The notes below the pieces were generated by a model. That model searched no databases. It worked only from the letters and a program-made list of their open reading frames with translations, and was not told where the DNA came from. A DNA stretch of 64,000 nt from DASXMT01 sp963812965. GTDB taxonomy: Bacteria; Actinomycetota; Acidimicrobiia; Acidimicrobiales; RAAP-2. Positions 9,809 through 19,788 of this stretch are shown piece after piece. The DNA is taken from assembly GCA_963812965.1 (NCBI GenBank), contig CAWEXG010000002.1:248001-312000 (forward strand). Reading direction: 5' to 3'. The stretch's first letter is position 1. Each line of letters opens with the position of its first letter. The position numbers and the translations under genes were made by a program.

Positions 9809-10666
9809 ATGACTGCGACGTTGCTCGATGGCGAAGCCTTGGCTGCCAAGATCCGTGCCGAGGTCACCGACCGCGTCGCCCGGCTCCGGTCTGCGGGCGT
9901 GCAGGTGGGGCTCGGAACCATTCTGGTCGGGGACGACGGGCCCAGCGTCGCGGTACGTGGCCATGAAGCACGAGGACTGTGCCGAGGTGGGTATCGACTT
10001 CGTTCGACGAGCACCTGCCGGCTACCACCACCCAGGCCGAGCTGGAGTCGGTGGTGGCCCGTTTCAACCAGGACCCGGCGGTCCATGCGTATCTCGTGCA
10101 GCTGCCGTTGCCCGAGGGGTCTCGACGAGGAGCGGGTGCTGCTGGCCGTGGATCCGGAGAAGGACGTCGACGGGCTGCACCCGGTCAACCTGGGGCGCTG
10201 GTGATGGGGGCGCCGGGCCCCTTGCCGTGCACGCCGGCCGGGATCGTCGACCTGCTCGACGCCAACGACGTTCCGGTCGAGGGCCGCCACGTGGTGGTGA
10301 TCGGCCGCGGCCTGACGATCGGTCGTCCGTTCGCGTTGCTCCTGGCCATGAAGCGACCGGGCTGCAACGCTGCGGTCACCGTCGTCCACACCGGCGTCGA
10401 CGACCTGGCGTGCGCTGGTACGACAGGGCGATGTGGTGGTGGCTGCGGCCGGACGAGCCGGGCTGGTGACGCCCCACATGGTCAAGCCCGGGGCGGCAGT
10501 GGTGGGCGCTGGAACCTCGTGGCAGGGGAAGAAGTTGCTGTCGGACGTGGACGAGTCGGTGGCCGAGGTGGCGGGGTGGCTCACGCCCCGGCTGGGCGGG
10601 GTCGGGCCGATGACCCGGGCCATGCTGTTGCGCAACGCGGTGCGAGCCGCAGAACGGGCGTCGTGA
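9809..10666 (+). CDS. folD: Methylenetetrahydrofolate dehydrogenase/cyclohydrolase FolD (several frameshifts)
   Basis: Interconverts 5,10-methylene-, methenyl- and 10-formyl-THF, supplying the formyl donor for the adjacent purN and purH. Preceded by AAGGAGAG. Fragments in order: 'MTATLLDGEALAAKIRAEV', 'GLGTILVGDDGPS', 'YVAMKHEDCAEVGIDF', 'VHAYLVQLPLPEG', 'DPEKDVDGLHPVNLG', 'PCTPAGIVDLLDAN', 'HVVVIGRGLTIGRPFALLL', 'DVVVAAAGRAGLVTPHMVK'. Frame changes near 9948, 10008, 10120, 10195 and 10410. The active-site Lys context (YVAMKHE) and the 'QLPLP' motif are both present, so the true gene is probably intact. The stop shares one base with the next ATG (TGATG). Confidence 0.85.
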
Positions 10667-11067
10667 TGGTCGACGGGAGCAGAACCGAGAGCGGAACCGA
10701 GAGCGGGAACGGGGACAGTCTGGAGACCGACCACCGGCCCTGGGGGAGCTACACCGTCCTCGACGACGACGGCACCCATAAGGTGAAGCGCATCGTGGTG
10801 CTGCCCGGGAAGCGGTTGAGCTACCAGCGTCACGCCCGCCGATCTGAGCACTGGTTCATCGTCCGGGGGCAGGCGATGGTCACCCTGGACGGTTCGCAGT
10901 TCGAACTCGTTGCCGGTCAGTCGGTGGACATCCCGGTCGGCACCGACCATCGCATCGAGAACCCTGGTCCCGGCGAGGTGGTGTTCGTCGAGGTCCAGCA
11001 CGGGGAGTACTTCGGGGAGGACGACATCGTCCGTCTGGAGGACGACTACGGGCGAGCCGACGCGTAA
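10666..11067 (+). CDS. Cupin protein resembling the mannose-6-phosphate isomerase domain of type II PMI
   Basis: 133-aa single cupin matching the C-terminal isomerase domain of ManC/AlgA-type bifunctional enzymes: 'DHRPWGSYTVLDDD', 'KRIVVLPGKRLSYQRHARR' and 'EHWFIVRGQAMVTLDG' (the metal-binding HxH/E cupin box), then 'IPVGTDHRIENPG'. Without the guanylyltransferase half it could isomerise mannose-6-phosphate or act as a regulatory cupin. Start ATG overlaps the folD stop by one base; an acidic/Ser-rich ~20-residue extension precedes the domain. A strong terminator begins at its stop codon, so it is the last gene of the purN-purH-folD run. Confidence 0.75.
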   Translation: MVDGSRTESGTESGNGDSLETDHRPWGSYTVLDDDGTHKVKRIVVLPGKRLSYQRHARRSEHWFIVRGQAMVTLDGSQFELVAGQSVDIPVGTDHRIENPGPGEVVFVEVQHGEYFGEDDIVRLEDDYGRADA

Positions 11068-11092
11068 AAGGCCCAGCGACGCTGGGCCTTTT
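11066..11092. terminator. Strong bidirectional intrinsic terminator
   Basis: Perfect 12-base inverted repeat (AAAAGGCCCAGC, loop GAC, GCTGGGCCTTTT) starting at the stop codon of the cupin gene. The A/T flanks give a U-tract on either strand. It separates the + strand purN-folD-cupin run from the minus-strand DUF4389 gene. Confidence 0.9.
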
Positions 11093-11166
11093 ACGTTGCC
11101 CACCGGCCGGCGCGTCGTGCACCGACCGGTGGGACGGACGTTTGTCGTTGCTCCGACAAGCTGTTG

Positions 11167-11517
11167 TTACTCCGACAGGCTGAAGCCGGGGTACCGGTCG
11201 GTCAGGCCGTAGAGGAACGCGGACATGCGCGCCTGCAGGCGAATGATGCCCGTGAAGAACACGTGGGCGCCTTCGGGGTAGTGGCCGGTGAACAAGACGG
11301 CGAACTGCACGATCCACCCGCCGACACCGAGGATGATGTTCAGCACGTACAGCACGATCAGCACCGGGATCAACGCGATAGCCCGGCCGATCAGGAAGAT
11401 CACACCCAACACGGCGAGTCCGCGTGAGTACTCCTCCTGGTGCTCGATAGTGAGCTTGACGGGATGTGGTCCTTTGATCGCTACCGGTGGTGGCGGTGCC
11501 GGGTTCTCAACGGTCAT
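11167..11517 (-). CDS. DUF4389-type membrane protein
   Basis: About 116 aa. The ATG with an upstream GAGGAAC site gives 'MTVENPAPPPPVAIKGPHPV'. Two hydrophobic segments ('GVIFLIGRAIALIPVLIVLY' and 'ILGVGGWIVQFAVLFTG') flank a typical 'EEYSRGLAVLGV'. The tail 'YPEGAHVFFTGIIRLQAR' and 'YGLTDRYPGFSL' is the recurrent DUF4389 signature. Biochemical role unknown. Most DUF4389 proteins carry two such units; this has one. Convergent with the cupin gene across the terminator. Confidence 0.75.
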   Translation of the reverse strand: MTVENPAPPPPVAIKGPHPVKLTIEHQEEYSRGLAVLGVIFLIGRAIALIPVLIVLYVLNIILGVGGWIVQFAVLFTGHYPEGAHVFFTGIIRLQARMSAFLYGLTDRYPGFSLSE

Positions 11518-11689
11518 GATGTTCCTCGTTTCGTTAGGTCGCAACGGCGACGTGACGGTGAAGAGGGTCCCGGAAGGCCCCCCCTTCGGTCACCGCAGTA
11601 TTCCAGCGCTTTCGTGGGGAGTGGTGGATCGCATCGCCACTGCGACCTGGAATGCCGTCGCCCAGGGCCAGCGATAGGCTGGTCCAGCT

Positions 11690-12560
11690 ATGCCCCGGAT
11701 CGCAGACCTGCTGGCCGGCGGGCCGACCTACTCGTTCGAGTTCTTCCCGCCCAAAACCGATGCCGAACAGGCAACGCTCACCAACACCATCCGGGAGCTC
11801 GAGCCGCTTGGACCATCGTTCGTATCGGTGACCTATCGAGGTGGCCCGTCCTCTCGTGCTCGGACCTACGACCTGGTCGCCGGGATGCGTCACGCCACTT
11901 CGCTCACCCCGATGGCTCACCTGATCTGTGTCGCCCACACCCGCCTGGAGCTGGCCGACATCCTGGTGTCGTTCCGCAAGGTCGGCGTCGAGAACCTGAT
12001 GGCGCTGGGCGGGGATCCGCCGGCCGACCCGTCGGAGGGTCCCGGTGAGCTGCGCCATGCCAGCGAGCTGGTGGAGCTGGCCCGAGCCATCGGCGGGTTC
12101 TCCATCGGGGTGGCGGCCCATCCGGCCGGCCATCCGGCCTCCCCGGACATGGCAACCGATCGGGACCACCTGGCCGAGAAGTTACGACTGGCCGACTTCG
12201 CCGTGACCCAGTTCTTCTTCGAGGCGGAGGAGTACACCCGGCTGGTGGACGATCTGTCCGCACGCGGGGTGGACAAACCGGTGCTGCCCGGGATCATGCC
12301 GGTGACCTCGTTGCAGTCGGTTCCCCGCATGGCGACGATGGGCAGTGCCGTGCCCTCGTGGATGGTGGCGCGTCTCGAGGACGCTTCCGCCGCCGGGGGA
12401 GCAGAGGCGGTTCGTCGGGCCGGCGTGACCATCGCCACCGAGCTGTGCGAGAAGCTGGTGGCTGCCGGCGTTCCGGGTCTCCACTTCTATACGCTCAACC
12501 GATCGAACGCGCACGCGGGAGATCTACGCAGCCTTGAACCTCGGTTCCTCCACGAACTGA
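11690..12560 (+). CDS. metF: Methylenetetrahydrofolate reductase MetF (one frameshift near the end)
   Basis: FAD enzyme reducing 5,10-methylene-THF to 5-methyl-THF for methionine synthesis. Motifs: 'YSFEFFPPKTDAEQ' (active-site Glu), 'VSVTYRGG', 'NLMALGGDPP' and 'DFAVTQFFFEAEEY', ending 'GVPGLHFYTLNRS'. As sequenced the frame runs past the expected end. Deleting one C near 12511 (AACGCGCACGCGG) gives 'RSNATREIYAALNLGSSTN' and a TGA at 12558-12560, the canonical MetF C-terminus. A hairpin follows 5 bases later. About 290 aa. It complements folD in one-carbon metabolism just upstream. Confidence 0.9.
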
Positions 12561-12564
12561 TGCT

Positions 12565-12598
12565 CCTGTCATCGACAGGGCTTCCTGTCGATGACAGG
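12565..12598 (+). terminator. Hairpin terminator after metF
   Basis: Perfect 15-base inverted repeat (CCTGTCATCGACAGG, loop GCTT, CCTGTCGATGACAGG) just after the repaired metF stop. There is no long T-run, so termination may be weak or the hairpin may protect the 3' end. Its position supports the corrected metF stop over the longer as-sequenced frame. Confidence 0.7.
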
Positions 12599-12727
12599 TT
12601 CGGAGATCGTGGAACCCGATCCTGAACAGCAACCCGAGCTCTGATCTTGCCCGACGCTCCTCTCCCAGCCCGGACCGACCCTTCTCGGCTGGCGGTCCCG
12701 GTAGGGGTCGCCGGTAGGCTGCCAGCC

Positions 12728-13924
12728 ATGCCCGAACTGATCACGCTCGGCGCCGACGGCGCCCTCACTGTCCCTGACGAACCCATCATCCCGTTTATCG
12801 AAGGCGACGGCACGGGTGTCGACATCTGGCCGGCGGCGAAGCTGGTCCTGGACACCGCCGCCGCCAAGCACGGAAAGCACATCGCCTGGAAAGAGGTCCT
12901 GGCCGGCCAGAAGGCGTTCGACCAGGTGGGGACGTGGTTGCCCGACGAGACCGTGGAGGCGTTCCGCACCCATCTCATCGGTATCAAGGGGCCATTGACC
13001 ACGCCGGTGGGCGGCGGCATCCGCTCCCTGAACGTGGCGCTGCGCCAGATCCTCGACCTCTACGTGTGCCTTCGACCGGTCCGGTGGTTCACCGGCGTCC
13101 CGTCGCCGGTCCTCCACCCTGAGAAGGTCGACATGGTCATCTTCCGGGAGAACACCGAGGACATCTACGCCGGACTCGAAGCCGAGGCCGGTACGCCCGA
13201 GGCGCTGAAGCTGATCGCTTTCTTGCGAGATGAGATGGGATGGAAGGTCCGGGATGGTTCGGGCGTCGGCATCAAGCCCATCTCGCAGCTGGGGTCCAAG
13301 CGCTTGATCCGAGCCGCCATCAACTACGCGTTGAAGAACAAGCGACAGAGCGTCACCATGGTGCACAAGGGCAACATCCAGAAGTTCACCGAAGGCGCCT
13401 TCCGCAACTGGGGTTACGAGCTGGTGCGCGAGGAGTTCGCGGACGTGGCGGTGGGATGGGACGACTGTGGCGGCGAGCCCGGTGACAAGCTGCTGGTCAA
13501 GGACGCCATCGCCGACATCACGCTGCAGCAGGTGCTCACCCGGCCGAGTGACTTCGACGTCATCGCCACCACCAACCTGAACGGCGACTACCTGTCCGAT
13601 GCCCTGGCTGCCCAGGTGGGCGGGATCGGCATCGCGCCGGGCGGCAACATCAACTACGTGAGCGGCCACGGCATCTTCGAGGCCACCCACGGCACAGCTC
13701 CCAAGTACGCGGGCCAGGACAAGGTCAACCCCGGATCGGTGCTGCTCTCGGGGGTGATGATGTTCGAGCACCTCGGCTGGACGAACGCCGCCTCCGATAT
13801 CGTCCAAGCGCTGGAACGGACCATCGCCGAGAAGATCGTCACCTACGACTTCGCCCGGCTGATGGACGGAGCCACCGAGGTCAAGTGCTCCGAGTTCGCG
13901 TCGGCGATCGCCGACCGCCTGTAG
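12728..13924 (+). CDS. icd: NADP-dependent isocitrate dehydrogenase Icd
   Basis: Oxidative decarboxylation of isocitrate to 2-oxoglutarate. Intact 398-aa homodimeric type: 'PIIPFIEGDGTGVDIWPA', 'GGGIRSLNVALRQILDLYVC' containing the substrate-site Ser that AceK phosphorylates in E. coli, 'FRENTEDIYAGLE', 'VTMVHKGNIQKFTEGAF', 'ATTNLNGDYLSDALAAQVGG' and 'ATHGTAPKYAGQDKVNPGS'. The ATG at 12728 is preferred over an upstream in-frame start because the family begins there. It sits between metF and mdh in a TCA-rich segment. The stop overlaps the convergent HicB-like gene. Confidence 0.95.
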   Translation: MPELITLGADGALTVPDEPIIPFIEGDGTGVDIWPAAKLVLDTAAAKHGKHIAWKEVLAGQKAFDQVGTWLPDETVEAFRTHLIGIKGPLTTPVGGGIRSLNVALRQILDLYVCLRPVRWFTGVPSPVLHPEKVDMVIFRENTEDIYAGLEAEAGTPEALKLIAFLRDEMGWKVRDGSGVGIKPISQLGSKRLIRAAINYALKNKRQSVTMVHKGNIQKFTEGAFRNWGYELVREEFADVAVGWDDCGGEPGDKLLVKDAIADITLQQVLTRPSDFDVIATTNLNGDYLSDALAAQVGGIGIAPGGNINYVSGHGIFEATHGTAPKYAGQDKVNPGSVLLSGVMMFEHLGWTNAASDIVQALERTIAEKIVTYDFARLMDGATEVKCSEFASAIADRL

Positions 13925-14112
13925 CCCAGCCTGTCGGGGGTGCCGAACTCAGCAATCAGGCCGGTGAGGGCTTCACGCAGGTCAGCGATCGCGGACGCAG
14001 CCGTGGTGCCCTCGCCGTTGGCGCCCACGCCGGGCCGTAGCTGGGCATGGGCACACCACACGCCGTCCTCATCCTGTTCGACGGTGTAGGGCACGTGAAC
14101 CGCCCGGGTCAT
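13843..14112 (-). CDS. HicB-like antitoxin-family protein, apparently without HicA
   Basis: About 89 aa from an ATG preceded by GAAGGAGCC. 'MTRAVHVPYTVEQDEDGVWC', 'GANGEGTTAASAIADLREAL' and 'IAEFGTPDRLG' match the partial RNase-H fold of HicB-family proteins. No HicA double-stranded-RNA-binding toxin is seen on either side, so it is either a solitary HicB or a regulator. The last ~27 codons overlap icd on the other strand; a frameshift after 'TPDRLG' could remove this overlap. Confidence 0.6.
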   Translation of the reverse strand: MTRAVHVPYTVEQDEDGVWCAHAQLRPGVGANGEGTTAASAIADLREALTGLIAEFGTPDRLGYRRSAIADANSEHLTSVAPSISRAKS

Positions 14113-14275
14113 CGCAACTGGCTCCTTCGAAAGACAATAGCCATATGGTAACGCCGGCCCACGCCAGGACACCCCCGTTGCTCGTAGAGCGGGCAAAAGG
14201 AGGCCGGTGAGGGGTCGGACCCCAACCCCCCTCTCAGTTCGCCCCCCAACCAGGGCGCCGGATAGCCTCACCGGC

Positions 14276-15281
14276 ATGGCAGACAAGACTCCCGTCCACG
14301 TCACCGTCACCGGGGCAGCCGGCCAGATCGGCTACGCCCTGCTCTTCCGGATCGCCTCCGGCCAGTTGCTCGGGCCGGACCAGCCGGTCGTGCTCCGCCT
14401 GCTCGAGATCGAGCCGGGGATGCAGGCGCTCGAAGGCGTGGTCATGGAGCTCGACGACTGCTCGTTTCCCCTGGTCAGTGACATCGTCGCCACCTCTGAC
14501 CTGAAGACGGCGTTCGACGGCACCAACTGGGCGCTGCTGGTCGGCTCCATCCCCCGCAAGGCGGGCATGGAGCGTGGTGATCTGCTCACGGTGAACGGCG
14601 GTATCTTCCAACCACAAGGCCAGGCCATCGCCGCCAACGCCGCCTCGGACGTCCGCATCGTGGTGGTCGGCAACCCGTGCAACACCAACTGTCTGATCGC
14701 CCGTTCCAACGCCCCCGAGATACCCACGGACCGCTGGTTCGCCATGACACGGCTCGACGAGAACCGGGCCAAGAGCCAGCTGGCCAAGCGTGCCGGCGTG
14801 CCGGTGGCGTCGGTCACCAACCTGGCCATCTGGGGCAACCACTCCGCCACCCAGTTCCCGGACTTCGCCAATGCCCAGATCGACGGCAAGCCCGCAGCAG
14901 AGGTCATCGACGACCAGGCCTGGCTCGAAGGCGACTTCATCACGACGGTGCAGAAGCGGGGCGCCGCCATCATCGACGCCCGCGGCCTCTCGTCGGCAGC
15001 ATCGGCAGCCAACGCCGTCGTCGACTCGGTGGTCAGCATCCGGACCGGCACCCCAGCGAACGACTTCACGTCCCTCGCCGTGGTCAGCAACGGCGAGTAC
15101 GGCGTTCCCCACGGCCTGCAGTTCGGGTTCCCGGTGCGGAGCAGTGGATGCCGACGGCATCACCAACGGCTGGGAAGTGGTCGAGGGCCTCCACCATGAC
15201 GAGTTCGCAACGCAGCGCATCCGCATCACCACCGAAGAGCTCGAGGCCGAGCGAGCCGACGTGGCTGACCTGCTCCCCTGA
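14276..15281 (+). CDS. mdh: Malate dehydrogenase Mdh (one frameshift)
   Basis: NAD-dependent malate/oxaloacetate interconversion. 'VTVTGAAGQIGYALLFRIA' is the Rossmann loop, followed by 'LLVGSIPRKAGMERGDLL', 'VVVGNPCNTNCLIA', 'AMTRLDENRAKSQLA' (active-site Asp/Arg) and 'IWGNHSATQFPDF' with the catalytic His. This is the ~330-aa MalDH type common in actinobacteria. Near 15143 the frame changes; the C-terminus 'VDADGITNGWEVVEGL' to 'ERADVADLLP' follows in another frame, so one base is probably wrong. It stands alone after icd, with about 90 bases to the repeat-protein promoter. Confidence 0.9.
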
Positions 15282-15370
15282 ACTGAGTTTTGGGTTTCCT
15301 GGCCCGGTCCCAACCCACCTCGGTTCCTCCGGAACCCCATGCGCCGCCAGAAAAGAAATCAATACTCCTA

Positions 15371-15399
15371 TTGACAAGATCAAGAACCTGGAGTTAGAT
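15371..15399 (+). promoter_or_regulatory. Sigma-70-type promoter, paralogue A
   Basis: TTGACA, 17-base spacer, TTAGAT. The same two hexamers with exactly 17 bases between them recur upstream of paralogues B and C although the spacer differs in several bases. Transcription would start about 15407 and run through a ~90-base leader to the AGGGGG ribosome-binding site of the leader ORF. Confidence 0.75.
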
Positions 15400-15499
15400 G
15401 CCATCGCGACCAGTTTGGGAAACGCATAGCGCGTACCATCTGATCGAGACAGCACGAAACACCAGATTCACTCACTAAACCGAAAGCAGGGGGATGTAC

Positions 15500-15607
15500 A
15501 TGTTCCGGGGACGTCGCAACACAGCAGTAACCCGCGATGCTCAGACTGAGAAATTCTCCAATCTGGGAAAGTTCTCGCGGGGGGGGGGTGGGGGAGTAAC
15601 TCCCTAA
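15500..15607 (+). CDS. Leader ORF A, ending just after a G10 tract
   Basis: 35 codons beginning 'MFRGRRNTA', with AGGGGG 6 bases upstream of the ATG (another ATG lies at 15494). It ends ...GGGGGVTP-TAA, the Gly codons being a run of ten G (15579-15588), T, then five G. The large signal-peptide frame downstream is in the -1 frame and has no ATG, GTG or TTG of its own before its positively charged segment. A one-base change in G count would therefore fuse the two. Whether this peptide is a product, a fused N-terminus, or only part of a structured leader is unresolved. Confidence 0.5.
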   Translation: MFRGRRNTAVTRDAQTEKFSNLGKFSRGGGGGVTP

Positions 15608-15613
15608 GTTTTT
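15531..15613 (+). ncRNA. Structured leader RNA with terminator-like hairpin, copy A
   Basis: Nested helices can be drawn: P1 CCCGCGA (15531-15537) with TCGCGGG (15575-15581); P2 CTCAG (15540-15544) with CTGGG (15563-15567); P3 GAGA with TCTC (15548-15558). Then the G-rich run and hairpin GGGAG-TAA-CTCCC followed by TAAG and five T. P2 uses a U-G pair here where copies B and C have C-G, keeping the helix. I do not recognise a known riboswitch class. Confidence 0.5.
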
Positions 15614-18600
15614 CCCACGCAGAGTCACGTAATTCTCACTTCACCGGCGGCTATGCCCGCCGGTTTTTCGCGGCCATAGCGGCAACGCTCCTGGTCGTGG
15701 GAGTGATCGCTGGCTCCGTGGCCGGGATCGGGGTGACTGCTGCCAGTGCGGCTACCCCGCTATCAGTGACGACGACCTCGCCACTGCCCTTGGCCCCGCT
15801 GAATCACCCCCTACAGCGCCACCCTGGCTGCAACTGGTGGGACCGGGAGCTACACCTGGAGCGTTGCCTCGGGCTCCACGTTGCCCAGCTGGCTGAGCCT
15901 GAATTCGTCGACCGGTGTGCTGTCAGGCACACCCACGACGAACGCCACCGCCACGTTTGCGGTCACCGTGACTGACTCGGCCAGCCCTGCTGACACGGCT
16001 ACCTCAGGGCAGCTCACGCTCTATGCCGGCAACGGCGGCACCGAGCCGTTCTCGCTCAACATGACCTCGGGCTCCTGGACGGTGCTGTCACAGCGTCGGC
16101 GCCCGAACCCTTCCCAGCCCAGACCGACCGCCACGCTCACCGGCACCGTTGCTCCGCTGACTGGTGCGATCACCGGAGCAACGCTGAGCTTTGCCCCAAC
16201 AGAACGTCTGCAGCGCAGCAGCCGGGGGATGCACCAACTACATCCATGACCGAAGTCGACCCGGGCACGGCCACCGGTTCGATCAACTCCAATGGCGACA
16301 TCACGCTCAACGACAGCCTCTCCTACGAGCTCGACGTCACCACGCCGATCATCGCACAGTGCCTGTCGACCCCGATCAACATGATCTTCCAGTCGACTGC
16401 GCCCTACAACACCAGCACCGGCGACGTGACACTGGTGGCGGCCAACTACAACATCCCCGACTTCACGGCGACGGGATCCCCGAGGTAGCTCCTGTGGCAT
16501 GGCCCAGGGCCCGCTCAACGGTATGGCCTACCCCTTCAGGTCGCAGGCAGCACCAACAACAACACCACGCTCAACCTCCAGGGCACTGGTCTTCCCATCC
16601 CACCCCCACCGGGGAAGGCCACCACGAACATGCTGACGGCAAGCCCTGCCAGCCCGCAGCTGACACCACATCGGTCACGCTGACCGACACGATCAGCTCG
16701 GGCGGGAGCACGGCCACCGAACGCCACGGGCAACGTGAACTTCATGGCCAACGGCAACGTGATCGCCACCGAACCGGTCAGCAACGGAGGCGCCACCTAC
16801 ACGACAACGACCTTGCCGAGCCAGACCAATCAGCTGACAGCGGTCTACTCCGGGGACTTCAACTACTACGGCAGCACCTCGCCAACGGTGCCATATACGA
16901 TGCAGCCTGCTGTCGGTGGCATGGAATCTGCCCAGCACAGTTGAGCTGTCGTCGCCGACCCCGAGCCCGATGTCGGTCACCATCACCAACCCCTCGACGA
17001 GTCAGAGGTGGGGTTCCAAGACCTCAAAATTTAGATGCTACCAGAATAACGGATTTGGAACTGGCGATGTGACGGTCTCTTACCAAGACAGTGCTGGCGA
17101 TTGGTGCCAGATGCCGACAGTAGGTGTGGCGATCTGTATGCAACTTGAGCGGTGTCCCTGACGTTGGACATTACCACCGGGTTTGTTTTCGGCTTCTCGA
17201 CTTCGATCACTCTCAATCTCCAGACTTCTGACGTCGATCCCAAATGGTATGGGTCCCGGCGTGGGGGACAGGGGGCGACCGATCGCCCAACGGGAGCTGC
17301 ACGGTTCCGGTTCGTCACCGGGACGTCTGACAGCCGTTAACTCCATTTCGGCGAGCAGAGCGGTGCCTCGAGGCCACAGGCACGTTTATCATGACGTACG
17401 GCGCACGGTCCCCGGTGACTCGATCCGAACATGCGATACCCACAACACCGGTGCCAGGGGGGTACGATCGCCTACTACGGCGGGGTTGACGGCTGCGTCG
17501 ATCCCTACGACATCATGCCCGACCCAACAGGCACGTTGACGTACTTGGTTGACGGTCGGTGCAGGTCGCGGGCACGCGCCGCGGTCAGCGGTCGTCATTT
17601 GGCTCAGCTGAATGACCAGGAGCAGTTCTCTCGACCGCCGCCTCAGAACTCAGGGTACCCACTACGATCACGGCCGTGACCCGGCGACCCGGTCTACTCT
17701 CCGAGCTCGTACTCACAGACGTTCACCGTGGCGCCACCAGCTCCGGGTACGCCATTCGTCTGTCAGACCACGCTGGAGCGTTGTCGAGCTCCAACGCTCA
17801 ATGCGTCGGTGGTGGCCGTGGCCACGGTCCCAGCCCCCGTACCCAGCGGTTCTACCGTGCCGGTCAGCGCTCTCGATCTGACGCTGAACATCGATCCAGC
17901 CATGATTCGCTCGATCCCAGTGATTCTGTAAGCAACGCCACCATCGGGCTCTCTCCCGACGGGGTCACGATCACGCCTCCGGCGGCGACTCCGACGAACG
18001 CCGACGGCATCACTCGTGAACTGGACAGGACTGTCTTCCACCGTGCCCATCTCCGGCACGCCGGGCTCGGTCGTCCCGGTTGGGGTTTCTTCCCTGAGCT
18101 TCGCGGAGCGATTCGGGAGGACTCGTTCGCCTGTGCACCCGACTGATCCGACGGCACCAGCTGTCCTCCAACAGGTCACCGTGTCGGGCACGACGCTCAC
18201 CACGAGCCCAACCGGTTCAGCCGCTGTCGGTGCACCGGTGACCCTGACCGCCACGGTGAACCCCGCCCCTTCGGATTACAACAGCGATCCCACCGTCGGC
18301 CAGGTGGACTTCTTCGATGGCCCCACCGACATCGGCACGGTCCCTGTTCCGAGAGCCGGGAACCCCAATGCCGGCATCGCCACCTTCACCACAACCTCCC
18401 TCACCCCCGGTCAACACACCCTGACCGCAGTATGGAGCGGCGGTGTGACAGCAATCCAAACCTCTGCTCCAGTGAACTTCCAGGTAGGCACCGCCCCAGT
18501 GATTGTCACCCAACCCACCAACCAGACCACCAGGACAGGAGCAACCACAACGTTCACCACCACAGCAACCGGTGATCCAACCCCCACATTCCAGTGGCAG

Positions 18601-19523
18601 CTCTCCACGAACGGTGGTACGACCTGGTCAAACATCACAGGTGCCACCTCTTCCTCCTACACCACACCAGCCACAACAGCCTCTGACAACGGCAACCAGT
18701 ACCAGGCCATCGTGAGCAACGGTGTAGGACCAGCTGTCACCACTAATCCAGCCACTCTCACCGTTTTGGCACCTTCGACCACCGGCTACCGCCTGGTAGC
18801 CGCCAATGGCACTGTCTCTACCTTCGGGAATGCTGGCAACTACGGCTCAGAAGCTGGACAGCCGCTCAATGCACCAATTGTCGGCATGGCAGCTACCCCT
18901 GACAACAAGGGCTACTGGCTAGTTGGAGCTGATGGAGGCATCTTTACCTTCGGAGACGCCAGCTACTACGGCTCAGAAGGTGGACAACACTTAAATGAGC
19001 CCATTGTTGGTATGGCAGCAACACCAGATGGCAAGGGCTACTGGTTAGTTGCAGCAGATGGAGGCATCTTCACCTTCGGCGACGCTGCCTTTTACGGATC
19101 TGAAGGTGGCCAACACTTAAACCAGCCCATTGTCGGCATGGCACCAACCCCAGACGGCCAGGGCTACTGGTTAGTGGCCAGTGACGGAGGCATCTTCACC
19201 TTCGGTGATGCCCCCTTCCTTGGTTCTGAAGGAGGCCAACCGTTGAATGCCCCTGTAGTCGGCATGGCTACGAACGCAGATGGCAACGGCTACTGGCTGG
19301 TAGCCAAAGACGGAGGTGTCTTCACCTTCGGTGACGCTGGTTTCAATGGGTCAGCGAGTGGACAGTCCAGTGCACCGGTCGTCGGCCTCACTCCCACCCC
19401 CGGCGGAGGCGGCTACTGGATCGGAGCAGCAGACGGAGGCATCTTCACCTTCGGCAACGCCCCGTTCAACGGCTCAGGGGTGAGCAGCTTCAGCACTGCC
19501 TGGTCGTCGGGATTGCCCCGTAG
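15608..19523 (+). pseudogene. Secreted Ig-like/42-residue-repeat protein, paralogue A (many frameshifts)
   Basis: As sequenced this is broken into at least nine frame segments. The order of pieces matches paralogue C: 'YARRFFAAIAATLLVVG' signal peptide; He_PIG-type Ig domain ('PSWLSLNSSTGVLSGTP'); 'TATGSINSNGDITLNDSLSY'; a Big_3-like domain ('TNQLTAVYSGDFNY'); two more beta-rich domains; an Ig domain ('PTPTFQWQLSTNGG'); then six 42-residue repeats of the form GYWLVxADGGIFTFGDAxxYGSEGGQ. The segment 16900-18050 is the most damaged. One base is missing before the expected end 'VVGIAP' (TAG at 19521). Predicted secreted, role unknown. Damage could be real decay or assembly error; this copy is worse than C. 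Confidence 0.75.
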
Positions 19524-19545
19524 GAACTCAAAGAAGGACGTGTGG

Positions 19546-19588
19546 CTCGTTGTTCCTGAGAGCTTGTTTCTGGCCCAGGGACAACGAG
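19546..19588 (+). terminator. Conserved 3' hairpin, copy A
   Basis: 13-base stem CTCGTTGTTCCTG / CAGGGACAACGAG (one G-U pair), with a loop containing AGCTTGTTT. Begins 23 bases after the repaired stop of paralogue A. Copies B and C have the same hairpin with different but still complementary stems. Confidence 0.7.
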
Positions 19589-19648
19589 TTCACGGCCGAC
19601 AAGAACGCCACAGGACCCAGCGTGGCTTGGGATCCTGGCTCAGAGTGT

Positions 19649-19685
19649 GTGGTCCCCCGCCCCCTAACCCCGGACGGGGGACCAC
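19649..19685 (+). repeat. GC-rich hairpin element GTGGTCCCCCG...CGGGGGACCAC, copy A
   Basis: Perfect 11-base inverted repeat around CCCCCTAACCCCGGA. The element recurs after paralogue B (24927-24961, imperfect) and twice after paralogue C (30395-30431 and a degenerate copy near 30451-30503). It may be a second terminator or a REP-like repeat. Confidence 0.65.
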
Positions 19686-19737
19686 GCAATCCATCTTGCT
19701 CACTACGAGTCGGGGCCATCCTTGGGAATTCTACTGT

Positions 19738-19759
19738 ACGCACTACAAATGTAGTGCGT
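19738..19759. promoter_or_regulatory. Palindromic operator candidate upstream of the BrnT/RHH-like pair
   Basis: Perfect 10-base inverted repeat ACGCACTACA-AA-TGTAGTGCGT, extended by CTGT...ACAG outside. It lies 29 bases before the GTG of the toxin-like gene. RHH antitoxins normally repress their own operon through such palindromes. A weak TTGGGA-17-ACAAAT promoter overlaps it. Confidence 0.65.
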
Positions 19760-19788
19760 TTACAGCGCGGCTGTATTACGCTGGTCTC

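Noticed and set aside
15480..15613. Leader as a c-di-GMP (GEMM) or c-di-AMP (ydaO) riboswitch
   Set aside because: GGGGACGTCGC and the G-rich run resemble fragments of those motifs, but the diagnostic conserved strings and helix order are absent. Kept as an unassigned structured RNA.
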